From Chitinophaga sp. HK235 (GTDB lineage: Bacteria > Bacteroidota > Bacteroidia > Chitinophagales > Chitinophagaceae), in the NCBI RefSeq assembly GCF_018255755.1, contig NZ_CP073766.1, positions 7,624,501 through 7,688,500 of the forward strand: DNA of 64,000 bases. Direction: 5' to 3'. Position numbers and translations under genes: made by a program. A model generated the notes under the pieces. The model did no database searches, was not told where the DNA came from, and worked only from the letters and a program-made list of their open reading frames with translations. This document shows, one piece after another, positions 22,200-29,919 of the stretch (positions are counted from its first letter, which is position 1; each line of letters begins with the position of its first letter).

Positions 22200-22904
22200 A
22201 TGAAACATAATTCCGGGCAATCCAGGATGCTGGTGGCTGTAGATTGCGTCATCTTTGGTTTTGATGGGCAGGACCTGAAACTTTTGCTGATCAAACAGAA
22301 TACGGGTCCGCAAAAAAACAAGTGGGGGCTGATGAGTGGATGGCTGCAGCCCGGGGAGGATTTCGGTGAAGCGGCCTCCCGTATGATGTATGACCTGACC
22401 GGGTTGGAAGATGCTTATCTCGAACAGGTGTCTGCCTTTGGTGCAGAACTCCGGCAGCCGAAAGAAAATACAGTGGCAGTTGCTTATCTGTCGTTGCTCA
22501 ATATCAATGCGTCCCAATTGCAGCTCAACGATCAGTATCAGGCACAATGGATATCCCTGCAGGACTTACCCGGCCTGGTTGCCGGACAGACCCGGATGGT
22601 GGATGCTGCGTTGGAGCGTTTACGTTATAAGGCAGCTATTCATCCGCTGTTGTTTGAGCTGTTGCCGGCTAAGTTTACAATTCCGCAACTGCAGATCCTC
22701 TACGAAGCCATTTACGACAGTATTTTCGACAAACGTAACTTCAGCCGCAAAATCCTTTCTACCAATCTGTTAGTAAAACAAAAAGACAAGGAAAAACTCA
22801 GCTCCAAAAGAGGCGCATTTTATTATAAACTCAATAAACGCCGCTATAGCGCTACATTCAACGCTTTCCTTCATTTTGTTGCAGATCCCGGCAATCTGAA
22901 ATAG
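22200..22904 (+). CDS. NrtR/AraR-like transcriptional regulator with a degenerate Nudix domain
   Basis: 234 residues: a Nudix domain (about 8-135) plus a C-terminal winged helix (about 145-225: FTIPQLQILYEAIYD, FSRKILSTNLL, GAFYYKLNKRRY). The Nudix box begins normally (GWLQPGE, 47-53), but where REUxEExGU is expected it reads RMMYDLTGL (61-69), so the metal-binding glutamates are gone. This is the arrangement of the Bacteroidota sugar regulators related to NrtR, such as AraR, where the Nudix fold senses a sugar effector. It probably controls genes for a sugar pathway, perhaps including the upstream HAD gene; the target is not shown. Confidence 0.88.
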   Translation: MKHNSGQSRMLVAVDCVIFGFDGQDLKLLLIKQNTGPQKNKWGLMSGWLQPGEDFGEAASRMMYDLTGLEDAYLEQVSAFGAELRQPKENTVAVAYLSLLNINASQLQLNDQYQAQWISLQDLPGLVAGQTRMVDAALERLRYKAAIHPLLFELLPAKFTIPQLQILYEAIYDSIFDKRNFSRKILSTNLLVKQKDKEKLSSKRGAFYYKLNKRRYSATFNAFLHFVADPGNLK

Positions 22905-22957
22905 CCAGGGATCTGCAACAAGTATTCATCTTCTCAAAAAAATCTCTCAAAAAATCT

Positions 22958-23016
22958 AAAAAATCCAATCTCCGCTTCCATCTCCGCAATCATATTCATC
23001 AGCAGCATCAGATCCA
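22958..23016 (-). repeat. Post-stop CTGAT/GGAGAT-rich dispersed element
   Basis: Read on the minus strand from the stop at 23017: TGGATCTGATGCTGCTGATG, then AATATGATTGCGGAGATGG and AAGCGGAGATTGG. It has the same architecture as the elements at 3606-3728 and 60032-60099. It fills the gap between two convergent genes. Confidence 0.6.
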
Positions 23017-24876
23017 TCAGCGGTTACGGTAACATTCCACTATTTTATGAAATATCTCCTTGTTCTCATACACACCGCCAAACAGTTGTGAATTAGGTCC
23101 ATAGGAGAATACCATCACGGGAATACCGGTATGGTCATTGGTGGCGAAATGTCCGCGGAGGGTACCGTTGGAGATGTTGCCATCCATGAGGGCGAGGCCG
23201 CCGGTTTCATGGTCGGCTGTAACGATGATGGTGGTTTGTTTGTCTTTATCAGCAAAACGAAGTGCTTCTCCGATGGTATCATCGAAGTCCAGCATTTCGC
23301 GGACGAGGTAGTCGAGATCGTTGGCATGGCCACCATGGTCTATGCGGGAGCCTTCTACCATCAGGAAGAAACCTTTGCCGGAGGCGTCGAGCTGCTGCAG
23401 TGCTTTTTTCAGTGCTTCCTTAAGATAGTTACCTCTGCCATCACGCATGGAGGTAACGGTTTTATCAGAGAGGATCACGAGGGTACGGCCTTGTATGGCA
23501 GGATTCCAGCTGTTGAAATCTTCCTGAAAACGGATGCCTGCCTGGGAAAGGGTTTGTTGGTAGTTGGTGCCCAGCTCGCGAACAAGTTCTTCTTTGCCTC
23601 CACCAACGGCCAGCTGCAGTTTGCTGCTGATCAGCTGCTGGTAGAGCGTTTGGGTGTTATCGCGGTCGGGAGTATGGCCGTAGAAACCGGCAGGTGTGGC
23701 GCCTGTAATTTCCTCAGTGACAATGACACCGCTCTGGATGCCTTTGGGAGCCAGTATTTCGGGCAATACGGGAATGGCATGATAGGTATTGTCCATCCCG
23801 ATAGCGCGGTTGTTGGTTTTAGAACCGGTGCTGAGTGCAGTGGCGCCGGCAGCGGAATCAGTGTGGTAATTGTCTGTGGAGGCGGTTTTGGACAGCCCCA
23901 GCTGACGCATCTGGAATAAATTCAGGGCGCCTTTGTTGGCGGTATAACCCGCATACATTTCTGCCAGGCCGGTGCCATCTCCGATAAACAGGATCACGTT
24001 TTTGGAGCGTATGCGGGTGGCGTCGGCGGCATAGGTAGGCGTGTATACGTTATGGTTAGGCATGTTACCGGCGGTGGTGCGTGCGGTGTTTTTCAGTACG
24101 TCATACAGCTCTTCCGGATAGTCGGTACCGATAACGTCTGCGCCGAGGTCCATCAGTTTATAGTAGCAGGATTTGGAAGAAGGAGCGCCCCAGAAGCGGA
24201 AAGGAAAGCCCTGCTGATGTACTTTGCTGATCACGCCGGTAATCTTTTCCAGTTCTGCAGGCACAAAGGTGCCTTTGCCGTTCCATTTGCTGTATTGGTG
24301 AAAGTCAGTGCTTACGAGGGCCACTCTTGATTTTACGGCAGCAGGGTAGATGCTGTCTGGACGGCCATCGAAGAAAAACAGCTTGTCGAAGTCTGACCAG
24401 GCAGCTACCGGCGGGATGTTGCCGGAAAGAATGACCTGTACAGCATTGGCATTGACAGCGGGGTCGAAGTATTGCCGGTAAGGCAGCAGCAAGGACTGTA
24501 ATGCCTTTAAGGTAGGGATGCCATCGGTTTTAATGTCTACCAGCAGCCGGAGCGGCGATCCGTCAGTATAGGCTTTACCGTTATTCAGGGCAAACTGCCG
24601 GAGCACCGGCTGCAGATATAGTTCCCTGAAAGTACGTAAGGGCTGGATATCTTTACTGTCGTGGGCCACGTACAGCTCTCCATCTTTCAGGTGGATATCT
24701 GCCTCTATGTAGCCAAAGTGCAGGGCTGCAGCCTGATAGAAAGGCGTGCTGCGCTCGTAGTCGTTGTGGGAATGGGCGTTGGCAACGGTGTAATTTTTCG
24801 TTTGTGCGTAGGTGTTAACCGACAGCCATACGCTGCAGAGAAGAATCGCTTTTTTCAATTGTCTGGATTTTAACAT
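23017..24876 (-). CDS. Secreted fusion of a glycerophosphodiesterase-like domain and alkaline phosphatase
   Basis: 619 residues with a signal peptide (cleavage near NTYAQ, residue 25). Residues about 30-265 resemble a PLC/GDPD-type TIM barrel (NAHSHNDY 33-40, EADIH 58-62, AHD 71-73). Residues about 290-619 are an alkaline phosphatase: IGDG with Asp300, nucleophile Ser341 in HTDSAAGATA, EGSRIDHGGH with metal ligands, and TADHETGG. The pair would split phosphodiesters and then release phosphate in the periplasm, a phosphate-scavenging role. The N-terminal domain lacks an obvious full GDPD acid set and might be binding-only. A TACCTTTG box lies 30 nt upstream. Confidence 0.92.
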   Translation of the reverse strand: MLKSRQLKKAILLCSVWLSVNTYAQTKNYTVANAHSHNDYERSTPFYQAAALHFGYIEADIHLKDGELYVAHDSKDIQPLRTFRELYLQPVLRQFALNNGKAYTDGSPLRLLVDIKTDGIPTLKALQSLLLPYRQYFDPAVNANAVQVILSGNIPPVAAWSDFDKLFFFDGRPDSIYPAAVKSRVALVSTDFHQYSKWNGKGTFVPAELEKITGVISKVHQQGFPFRFWGAPSSKSCYYKLMDLGADVIGTDYPEELYDVLKNTARTTAGNMPNHNVYTPTYAADATRIRSKNVILFIGDGTGLAEMYAGYTANKGALNLFQMRQLGLSKTASTDNYHTDSAAGATALSTGSKTNNRAIGMDNTYHAIPVLPEILAPKGIQSGVIVTEEITGATPAGFYGHTPDRDNTQTLYQQLISSKLQLAVGGGKEELVRELGTNYQQTLSQAGIRFQEDFNSWNPAIQGRTLVILSDKTVTSMRDGRGNYLKEALKKALQQLDASGKGFFLMVEGSRIDHGGHANDLDYLVREMLDFDDTIGEALRFADKDKQTTIIVTADHETGGLALMDGNISNGTLRGHFATNDHTGIPVMVFSYGPNSQLFGGVYENKEIFHKIVECYRNR

Positions 24877-24905
24877 CTTATCATCGAACCTAACAGGTCA
24901 AGGGT

Positions 24906-24913
24906 CAAAGGTA
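24906..24913 (-). promoter_or_regulatory. -7 box of the alkaline phosphatase fusion gene
   Basis: Minus-strand TACCTTTG, an exact TAnnTTTG match, 29 nt before the ATG at 24876. No Pho-box-like direct repeat was recognised. Confidence 0.5.
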
Positions 24914-25007
24914 GTGGCTAACCAGGGTATCCTGTTGGTCATCCTGGTTTATGTTTATGTTAATTTATCCTGAATTTTCCCTTTAGAAAATCGATTTAGG
25001 CATGCTT

Positions 25008-25553
25008 TTAAAGGGTTGGCTGATTCTGTATCAGCTCTTTCAGTAAGTTCTGCCCATCGAGCCATGCGCCCAGATTTGAGTTAGCATTGATATGGCCTTT
25101 GGCACCGGTGTTCACAAAGCGGCTGCCCCACTGCGATGCCAGAAAGGCCGCTCTGGTAATACTGCAGTATTCATCATTGGTGCTGGCCACTACAATACTC
25201 CGGAAAGGAAAGGTTGTAAGAGGAATGGGGGAGAAACCCTTCGCTTCTATGGGAAAATTGGGGTCCTCAGCATCCGCTGGAGCTACCAGCAGGACACCGG
25301 TGACAGATAGTCGGGTCTGTTGTGCCCAGTGGGCTATTGCCATACAGGCCAGGCTGTGCGCGGCGATCACTACCTGCGGTCCTGCCGCGGCCACCGCGTT
25401 TTCTATGGCTGCCACCCAGTCAGCACATACCGGCGCATCCCAGGATTGTTGTTCAATCCGCCGGATACCGGGTATCGACTGTTCCCACAGGGTTTGCCAA
25501 TGAAAAGGACCTGAACTGCCTAGTCCCGGAGCGGTCAAAATTTTAATCTCCAT
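25008..25553 (-). CDS. RBBP9/YdeN family serine hydrolase
   Basis: 181 residues of a small alpha/beta hydrolase. It has the N-terminal APGLGSSGPFHWQTLW, nucleophile motif AHSLAC (the family norm is HSLGC), acid in ASTNDEY and His in AKGHINANSNLG. RBBP9/YdeN proteins are soluble serine hydrolases whose physiological substrates are largely unknown. No signal peptide. It is transcribed as a single gene; a candidate small RNA is encoded upstream on the same strand. Confidence 0.9.
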   Translation of the reverse strand: MEIKILTAPGLGSSGPFHWQTLWEQSIPGIRRIEQQSWDAPVCADWVAAIENAVAAAGPQVVIAAHSLACMAIAHWAQQTRLSVTGVLLVAPADAEDPNFPIEAKGFSPIPLTTFPFRSIVVASTNDEYCSITRAAFLASQWGSRFVNTGAKGHINANSNLGAWLDGQNLLKELIQNQPTL

Positions 25554-25783
25554 GACAAAATATTGTGAAAGGTTAAAGTTGGTATTGAAAGATAATGTTT
25601 TTGGAAGGATTTTGAAAGAATAGAAATGTCAGGGCTGAAGCCGCCAATCGTGAAATAATATATGGCAGATCCCGCTGCGACAGCGTATAGAGAGGCAGAT
25701 TGTCCAGATAGTTAACGCCTTGCAGCCCCTTGGTTTACCATTTTGGCTAAAATAATTGTCGATTTGACAATCATTATATCCCG

Positions 25784-25817
25784 AAAAAATAAAGGTCGAA
25801 AGAATTCGACCTTTATT
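25784..25817 (-). terminator. Intrinsic terminator of the candidate small RNA
   Basis: A perfect 13-bp stem (AATAAAGGTCGAA and its complement), 4-nt loop and a T6 run on the minus strand only. There is no T-run on the plus-strand side. Confidence 0.75.
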
Positions 25818-25940
25818 GCTAAAATTCCACGTTATGGCACTCAGGTCCATAAAAAGTTGATCAGTTATTTTCCGGCCTGACCGGTATATATAATAATTGA
25901 TGTTTTCGATAATGGGGGTAGCGGTAAGGCTAGCCTGAAT
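25784..25940 (-). ncRNA. Candidate small non-coding RNA
   Basis: The minus strand has a promoter (TTG at 25976-25974, 20-nt spacer, TACTTTTG at 25953-25946) and, about 160 nt later, an intrinsic terminator. The terminator has 13-bp arms 25805-25817 and 25788-25800 with loop TTCT, then TTTTTT (25789-25784). No credible ORF lies between. The flanking protein genes diverge, so neither needs a terminator here. A GC-rich hairpin (CCGG/CCGG) is internal. No known RNA family was recognised. Confidence 0.45.
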
Positions 25941-26104
25941 AAATGCAAAAGTAGGGTTTGCTAAACCTATTGTCAAGTATTTAGCATATATTATTTTGTT
26001 AAATCACAAATGTTTACTGTTAACAATATATGCATATAATTTAATACGATTCTATTATCATCTGTCAGAGATAAGCTGTACTTTATGCCCCAATTCCATG
26101 TAGT

Positions 26105-26905
26105 ATGAAACGCTTTTTTCTGTCTGTATTAAGCTGCCTGACAGCTTTTACCGCCACCGCCCAGCAGGCACATAAAAGGATGACCGTTACCCTCGACTAT
26201 CATTATAACTATGAGCATAAAAAGGATAAAGAGGGCAAAATGGTCCGCTGGCACTATATCTGGAACGAAGAAGACCCGGGCGGCCTGTCGGTCTGGGGCC
26301 ATATCTTCGACTCACTCGGCATCAGCAGAGACACCCTGCATGATGAACCCACAGCGGTCAATCTGCGTAACTCGGATATCTATATGATCATTGACCCGGA
26401 TACAGAGCAGGAATCGCCCAACCCGCATTATATGACACCAGCTGCCGCCCAAACAATTTACAACTGGGTGAAAGCCGGCGGAGTACTGGTATTACTGGAA
26501 AACGATTCCCTGAATGCGGAGTTTGACCATTTTAACCGGCTCAGTGAAAAATTCGGGATTCATTTTAATGGCGACAGCCGCAACCGGGTACAGGGCCGTA
26601 ACTGGGAACAGGGAGCCTTTGTGTTGCCCCCGGACCATGAGATCTTCGCAGGGGTAGGCAAAGTATACATCAAGGAACTTTCAACCATGACCATAAAAGC
26701 CCCGGCCAGGGCTGTTTTCAAGGATGGCGATCATGTTATCATGGCCGTGGCTAAAGTGGGCAAGGGTACTGTTTTCGCTGTAGGAGATCCCTGGTTCTAT
26801 AATGAATATGTAGATGGGAAAAGGCTTCCGGCTGAATACCACAACTATCAGGCTGCCGCAGCCCTGACGGCCTGGCTCCAAAAACAGGTGCCTGTCCGCC
26901 GTTAG
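26105..26905 (+). CDS. Secreted DUF4350/glutamine-amidotransferase-like protein
   Basis: 266 residues with a signal peptide (cleavage after FTATAQ). The remainder has the flavodoxin/class-I glutamine-amidotransferase-like fold often found as an appendage of GH105/GH88 unsaturated rhamnogalacturonyl hydrolases in Bacteroidota: VTLDYHYNYEHKKDKEG, the IYMIIDPDTEQE strand, the helix and strand NWVKAGGVLVLLENDS, and GKGTVFAVGDPWFYNEY near the end. No catalytic Cys-His pair is evident, so it may be a binding or accessory protein. Here it stands alone, without a glycoside hydrolase. It converges with queG, 2 nt between stops. Confidence 0.75.
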   Translation: MKRFFLSVLSCLTAFTATAQQAHKRMTVTLDYHYNYEHKKDKEGKMVRWHYIWNEEDPGGLSVWGHIFDSLGISRDTLHDEPTAVNLRNSDIYMIIDPDTEQESPNPHYMTPAAAQTIYNWVKAGGVLVLLENDSLNAEFDHFNRLSEKFGIHFNGDSRNRVQGRNWEQGAFVLPPDHEIFAGVGKVYIKELSTMTIKAPARAVFKDGDHVIMAVAKVGKGTVFAVGDPWFYNEYVDGKRLPAEYHNYQAAAALTAWLQKQVPVRR

Positions 26906-26907
26906 GA

Positions 26908-27828
26908 TTATGGTGTCTGCAGAAACTGAAGGTTCCGGCGTATACCGGCGTACTTGCTGCGTTTTAAAGGGGAATGCCGGAAAATTTCCCGGAAAGCTTC
27001 TTCTGTCATATCCTCCCAGTCACGGGTGCTGAAATTCAGAATGGCCGGTACCGGCGTGAAAGCAGCTTCTGAATGGGCTTTAGAAAAACGGTTCCACGGA
27101 CAAACGTCCTGGCAGGTATCACAACCAAACATCCAATTATCAAACTGGCCCTTCATAGTAGGGTCGGGGATCAGCTGTTCCTTCAGCTCTATCGTAAAAT
27201 AGGAAATACATCTGCTGCCGTCTACTACGCCCGGAGCTACCAGGGCACCGGTAGGACAGGCATCCAGGCAACGGGTACAAGTACCGCAGTAGTCACCTAC
27301 CGGACTGTCGTAGTCCAATGGTATATCTGTGATCAGTGTGGCAATAAAAAAGAAAGACCCGGCCTGCTTATGTATCAGATTACCGTTTTTACCTATCCAG
27401 CCCAAACCGCTACGCCGTGCCCAGCTCCGTTCCAATACCGGCGCCGAATCCACAAAACCACGGCCCTGCACCGGACCAATATGCTCCTGCATCCGTAACA
27501 GCATGGTTTTAAGGCGTGCCCGTATCACCTCATGATAATCCTGACCATATGCATATTTAGACACCTTCGGTGCATCCGGCCGCTGCTGTTGGGAAGGGAA
27601 ATAGTTGAACAACAGTGTGATCACCGATTGAGCGCCCTCCACCAGTTTGCGCGGATCTATCCGTTTGTCAAAATGATTCTCCATGTACTGCATGTTGCCA
27701 TGCATACCCTTATTCAGCCAGCTTTCCAGTCTGCGGGCATCATCATCCAGCTGCTCTGCTCTGGCAATACCGCAGTGGTCAAATCCCAACTCCGCCGCCA
27801 GCTGCTTGATATATAAGGTATGGTTCAT
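26908..27828 (-). CDS. queG: Epoxyqueuosine reductase QueG
   Basis: 306 residues. QueG reduces epoxyqueuosine to queuosine in the tRNA wobble position, using cobalamin and two [4Fe-4S] clusters. Visible features are the N-terminal domain with GFDHCGIARAE, the conserved RSGLGWIGKNGNLIH around residue 140-155, the ferredoxin-type cluster CGTCTRCLDACPTGAL, and the second cluster part GCDTCQDVCPWN. Length is normal. A -7 box ends 5 nt upstream of the ATG, so the message is probably leaderless. Confidence 0.97.
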   Translation of the reverse strand: MNHTLYIKQLAAELGFDHCGIARAEQLDDDARRLESWLNKGMHGNMQYMENHFDKRIDPRKLVEGAQSVITLLFNYFPSQQQRPDAPKVSKYAYGQDYHEVIRARLKTMLLRMQEHIGPVQGRGFVDSAPVLERSWARRSGLGWIGKNGNLIHKQAGSFFFIATLITDIPLDYDSPVGDYCGTCTRCLDACPTGALVAPGVVDGSRCISYFTIELKEQLIPDPTMKGQFDNWMFGCDTCQDVCPWNRFSKAHSEAAFTPVPAILNFSTRDWEDMTEEAFREIFRHSPLKRSKYAGIRRNLQFLQTP

Positions 27829-27833
27829 CCCCG

Positions 27834-27841
27834 CAAAATTA
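27834..27841 (-). promoter_or_regulatory. -7 box directly before queG (leaderless)
   Basis: Minus-strand TAATTTTG, then five bases (CGGGG) and the ATG at 27828. This is the same spacing as at 1296 and 21456. Confidence 0.55.
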
Positions 27842-27872
27842 CGGATTACAAAACGTTATCCATAATTTCCAG

Positions 27873-27880
27873 TATATTCG
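27873..27880 (+). promoter_or_regulatory. -7 box of the DUF3857 gene pair
   Basis: TATATTCG, 23 nt before the ATG at 27904, divergent from the queG box. Confidence 0.4.
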
Positions 27881-27903
27881 CCACTTAATCCCCCTATACC
27901 TGT

Positions 27904-29916
27904 ATGAATTGCAAATCTGGTTTATTAACCTTTGTAATTGGTTGTCTGTGTGCCATTACAACCTGGGCCCAGGATGGTCCGAAAATCAAATATGGCAAAA
28001 TCACTAAAGAAGACTTTGAACTGAAAGGAGTGACGCTCGACACCGGCGCCCACGCTATTGTCCTCTCCAGTATTGGATCCTCCAGGTTCGAATCAGACGG
28101 TAAAGAGCTCCGCCTTGTGTACAAAGTCCATACCCGTATCAAAATCATTGATAAAAACGCGTATGATCTGGCAACAGTAAAAATCCAGTTGTACAAAGGA
28201 AGCGACGATGAAGAAAAGTTGCAGAACCTGAAAGCTTCTGCCTACAACCTCGAAAACGGGGAAGTGGTGGAAACAAAAATGGAGAGCAAAAACGTCTTTA
28301 CCGACAAACAAGATAAGAATTTGATCGCGAGGAAGTTTGCTGTGCCGGCGGTGAAGGAAGGTACAATCTTTGAATACACTTATACAGTCTCCTCTCCTTA
28401 TTTTACCTATCTGCGCTCATGGGAATTTCAGGGAGCTTATCCTGTCCTCTACAGCGAATACAGCGTAGGTATTCCGGAATACTTCGACTATATCCAGATT
28501 CCGCAGGGATATGAAAAATTCATCTCCTCCAAAGAACAAACCCGCACCACCATGACCTTCCGCTCAGAAAGCGGAGGCGCGGCCGGTCCAACCAACCTCA
28601 CAACCGTTACCCCGGCGGTGACCATTTATAAGTGGGCGCTGAAAGATGTACCGGCTATGAGGGAAGAAGATTATATCACCACCACGGATAACTATATCAA
28701 CAAGGTGGAATTCCAGCTGTCGTCCATCAACTGGCCTGATCAACCTTCCAAACCAATCAGAAGCTCCTGGTCTAAACTTATGGAAGAGCTGATGAAGGAT
28801 GAAAACTTCGGCTCTGCCCTGGGCAATAACAATGGTTTCCTGGGAGATGTGGTAGACGGACTCGTGAAAAATGCCAAAACAGATGAAGAGAAAGCTACAG
28901 CTATCTATCACTGGGTAAGCAGCAACTTTACCTGTACACAGCAATCCGGTGTTTGGATCACCAGAACGCTTAAAACTATCTTCAACAGTAAAAACGGTAC
29001 GACTGCAGAGATCAACCTCCTGCTGGTGGCCATGCTGAAAAAGGCCCAGCTCGAAGCTTATCCCATCATCCTCAGTACCCGTAATAACGGTTACACCTAT
29101 CCGTTTTATCCGCTGTTGTCCCGCTTTAACTATACGGTGGCTGGTGTCAACCTGGGAGATAAATTCGTGAACCTGGATGCTTCCGACCCGCTGCTGGGCT
29201 TCGATAAACTGTCTCCGCAGTGTTATAACGGACACGCACGTATTGTGAATGAAATGGCCACACCGCTTGATTTCCAGGCAGATTCCCTGAGAGAGCAGAA
29301 GTTTACCAGCGTGATGTTTGGTAAAATTGAAAATGGTATGCTGGAAGGCTCCTTCCAGCAAAGACCCACTTACTTTGAGTCTTACAAAGTGCGCAAAATG
29401 ATCAAGTCCAAAAGTCAGGATGACTTTTTTGACGCCGTTCGTAAGAGTTTTACAGGAGAAGTAGAAATTTCCAATAAGGAAATTGAAGACCTGAAAGCAC
29501 TGGAATCTCCGGTTATGCTGAAGTTCGATTTTAAAATCAAACTCGACAACGACGAGGTGATTTATATCAGCCCGCTGTTCACCGAAGCCTCCCGCAGCAA
29601 TAAGTTCAGGGCTGCCGACCGTAAATTCCCGGTGGAGATGGAATCTGTGTTTGATGAAATATATTCCTTCAACATGGAAGTGCCGGAAGGTTATGTGGTG
29701 GATGAACTGCCCAAACCAGCTATCGTCAAATTCAATGAAGACGAAGGAATATTCCAGTACCTGATTCAACAACAGGATAACCATATTCAGCTGCGTTCCC
29801 GTGTAAAGCTGACCAAAGCTAACTTTGCGCCGGAAGAATATCCTTCCCTGCGGGAATTCTTTGATCACATTGTGAAAAAACAAGCCGAACAAATCGTCTT
29901 AAAAAAGAAAAAATAA
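27904..29916 (+). CDS. DUF3857 / transglutaminase-like protein, apparently catalytically inactive
   Basis: 670 residues with a signal peptide (cleavage after TTWAQ). An N-terminal DUF3857 beta domain (about 55-240) is followed by a transglutaminase-core-like domain (about 290-440) and a C-terminal DUF2569/DUF3858-like beta domain. Where the catalytic Cys is expected (GDC followed by the helix) the sequence reads NGTTAEINLLLVAML, and the His position in RFNYTVAGV is Tyr. The fold is therefore kept without the catalytic pair. It sits 3 nt upstream of a second DUF3857 gene that keeps Cys and His, suggesting a pair of one active and one inactive partner in the periplasm. Confidence 0.88.
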   Translation: MNCKSGLLTFVIGCLCAITTWAQDGPKIKYGKITKEDFELKGVTLDTGAHAIVLSSIGSSRFESDGKELRLVYKVHTRIKIIDKNAYDLATVKIQLYKGSDDEEKLQNLKASAYNLENGEVVETKMESKNVFTDKQDKNLIARKFAVPAVKEGTIFEYTYTVSSPYFTYLRSWEFQGAYPVLYSEYSVGIPEYFDYIQIPQGYEKFISSKEQTRTTMTFRSESGGAAGPTNLTTVTPAVTIYKWALKDVPAMREEDYITTTDNYINKVEFQLSSINWPDQPSKPIRSSWSKLMEELMKDENFGSALGNNNGFLGDVVDGLVKNAKTDEEKATAIYHWVSSNFTCTQQSGVWITRTLKTIFNSKNGTTAEINLLLVAMLKKAQLEAYPIILSTRNNGYTYPFYPLLSRFNYTVAGVNLGDKFVNLDASDPLLGFDKLSPQCYNGHARIVNEMATPLDFQADSLREQKFTSVMFGKIENGMLEGSFQQRPTYFESYKVRKMIKSKSQDDFFDAVRKSFTGEVEISNKEIEDLKALESPVMLKFDFKIKLDNDEVIYISPLFTEASRSNKFRAADRKFPVEMESVFDEIYSFNMEVPEGYVVDELPKPAIVKFNEDEGIFQYLIQQQDNHIQLRSRVKLTKANFAPEEYPSLREFFDHIVKKQAEQIVLKKKK

Positions 29917-29919
29917 CCC

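Larger units (their letters stand above)
25554..26104. other. Intergenic region with a candidate small RNA and a possible gene fragment
   Basis: 551 bases between divergent genes. It holds the candidate RNA described separately. Between about 25575 and 25720 the minus strand has an open stretch (reading GVNYLDNLPLYTLSQRDLPY and onward to a TAA) that could be a decayed gene end, though no family is recognised. The stretch 25970-26060 is very A/T rich. Confidence 0.4.

Noticed and set aside
23131..23919. Plus-strand ORF of 262 codons
   Set aside because: Antisense to the alkaline phosphatase domain, whose motifs are intact on the other strand.
25629..25976. Minus-strand ORF of 115 codons in the intergenic region
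   Set aside because: It runs straight through the perfect terminator hairpin at 25788-25817 and has no coding character or start context.
28564..29892. Minus-strand ORF of 442 codons
   Set aside because: A shadow of the DUF3857 gene; its translation is His/Phe-rich and shows no recognisable family.
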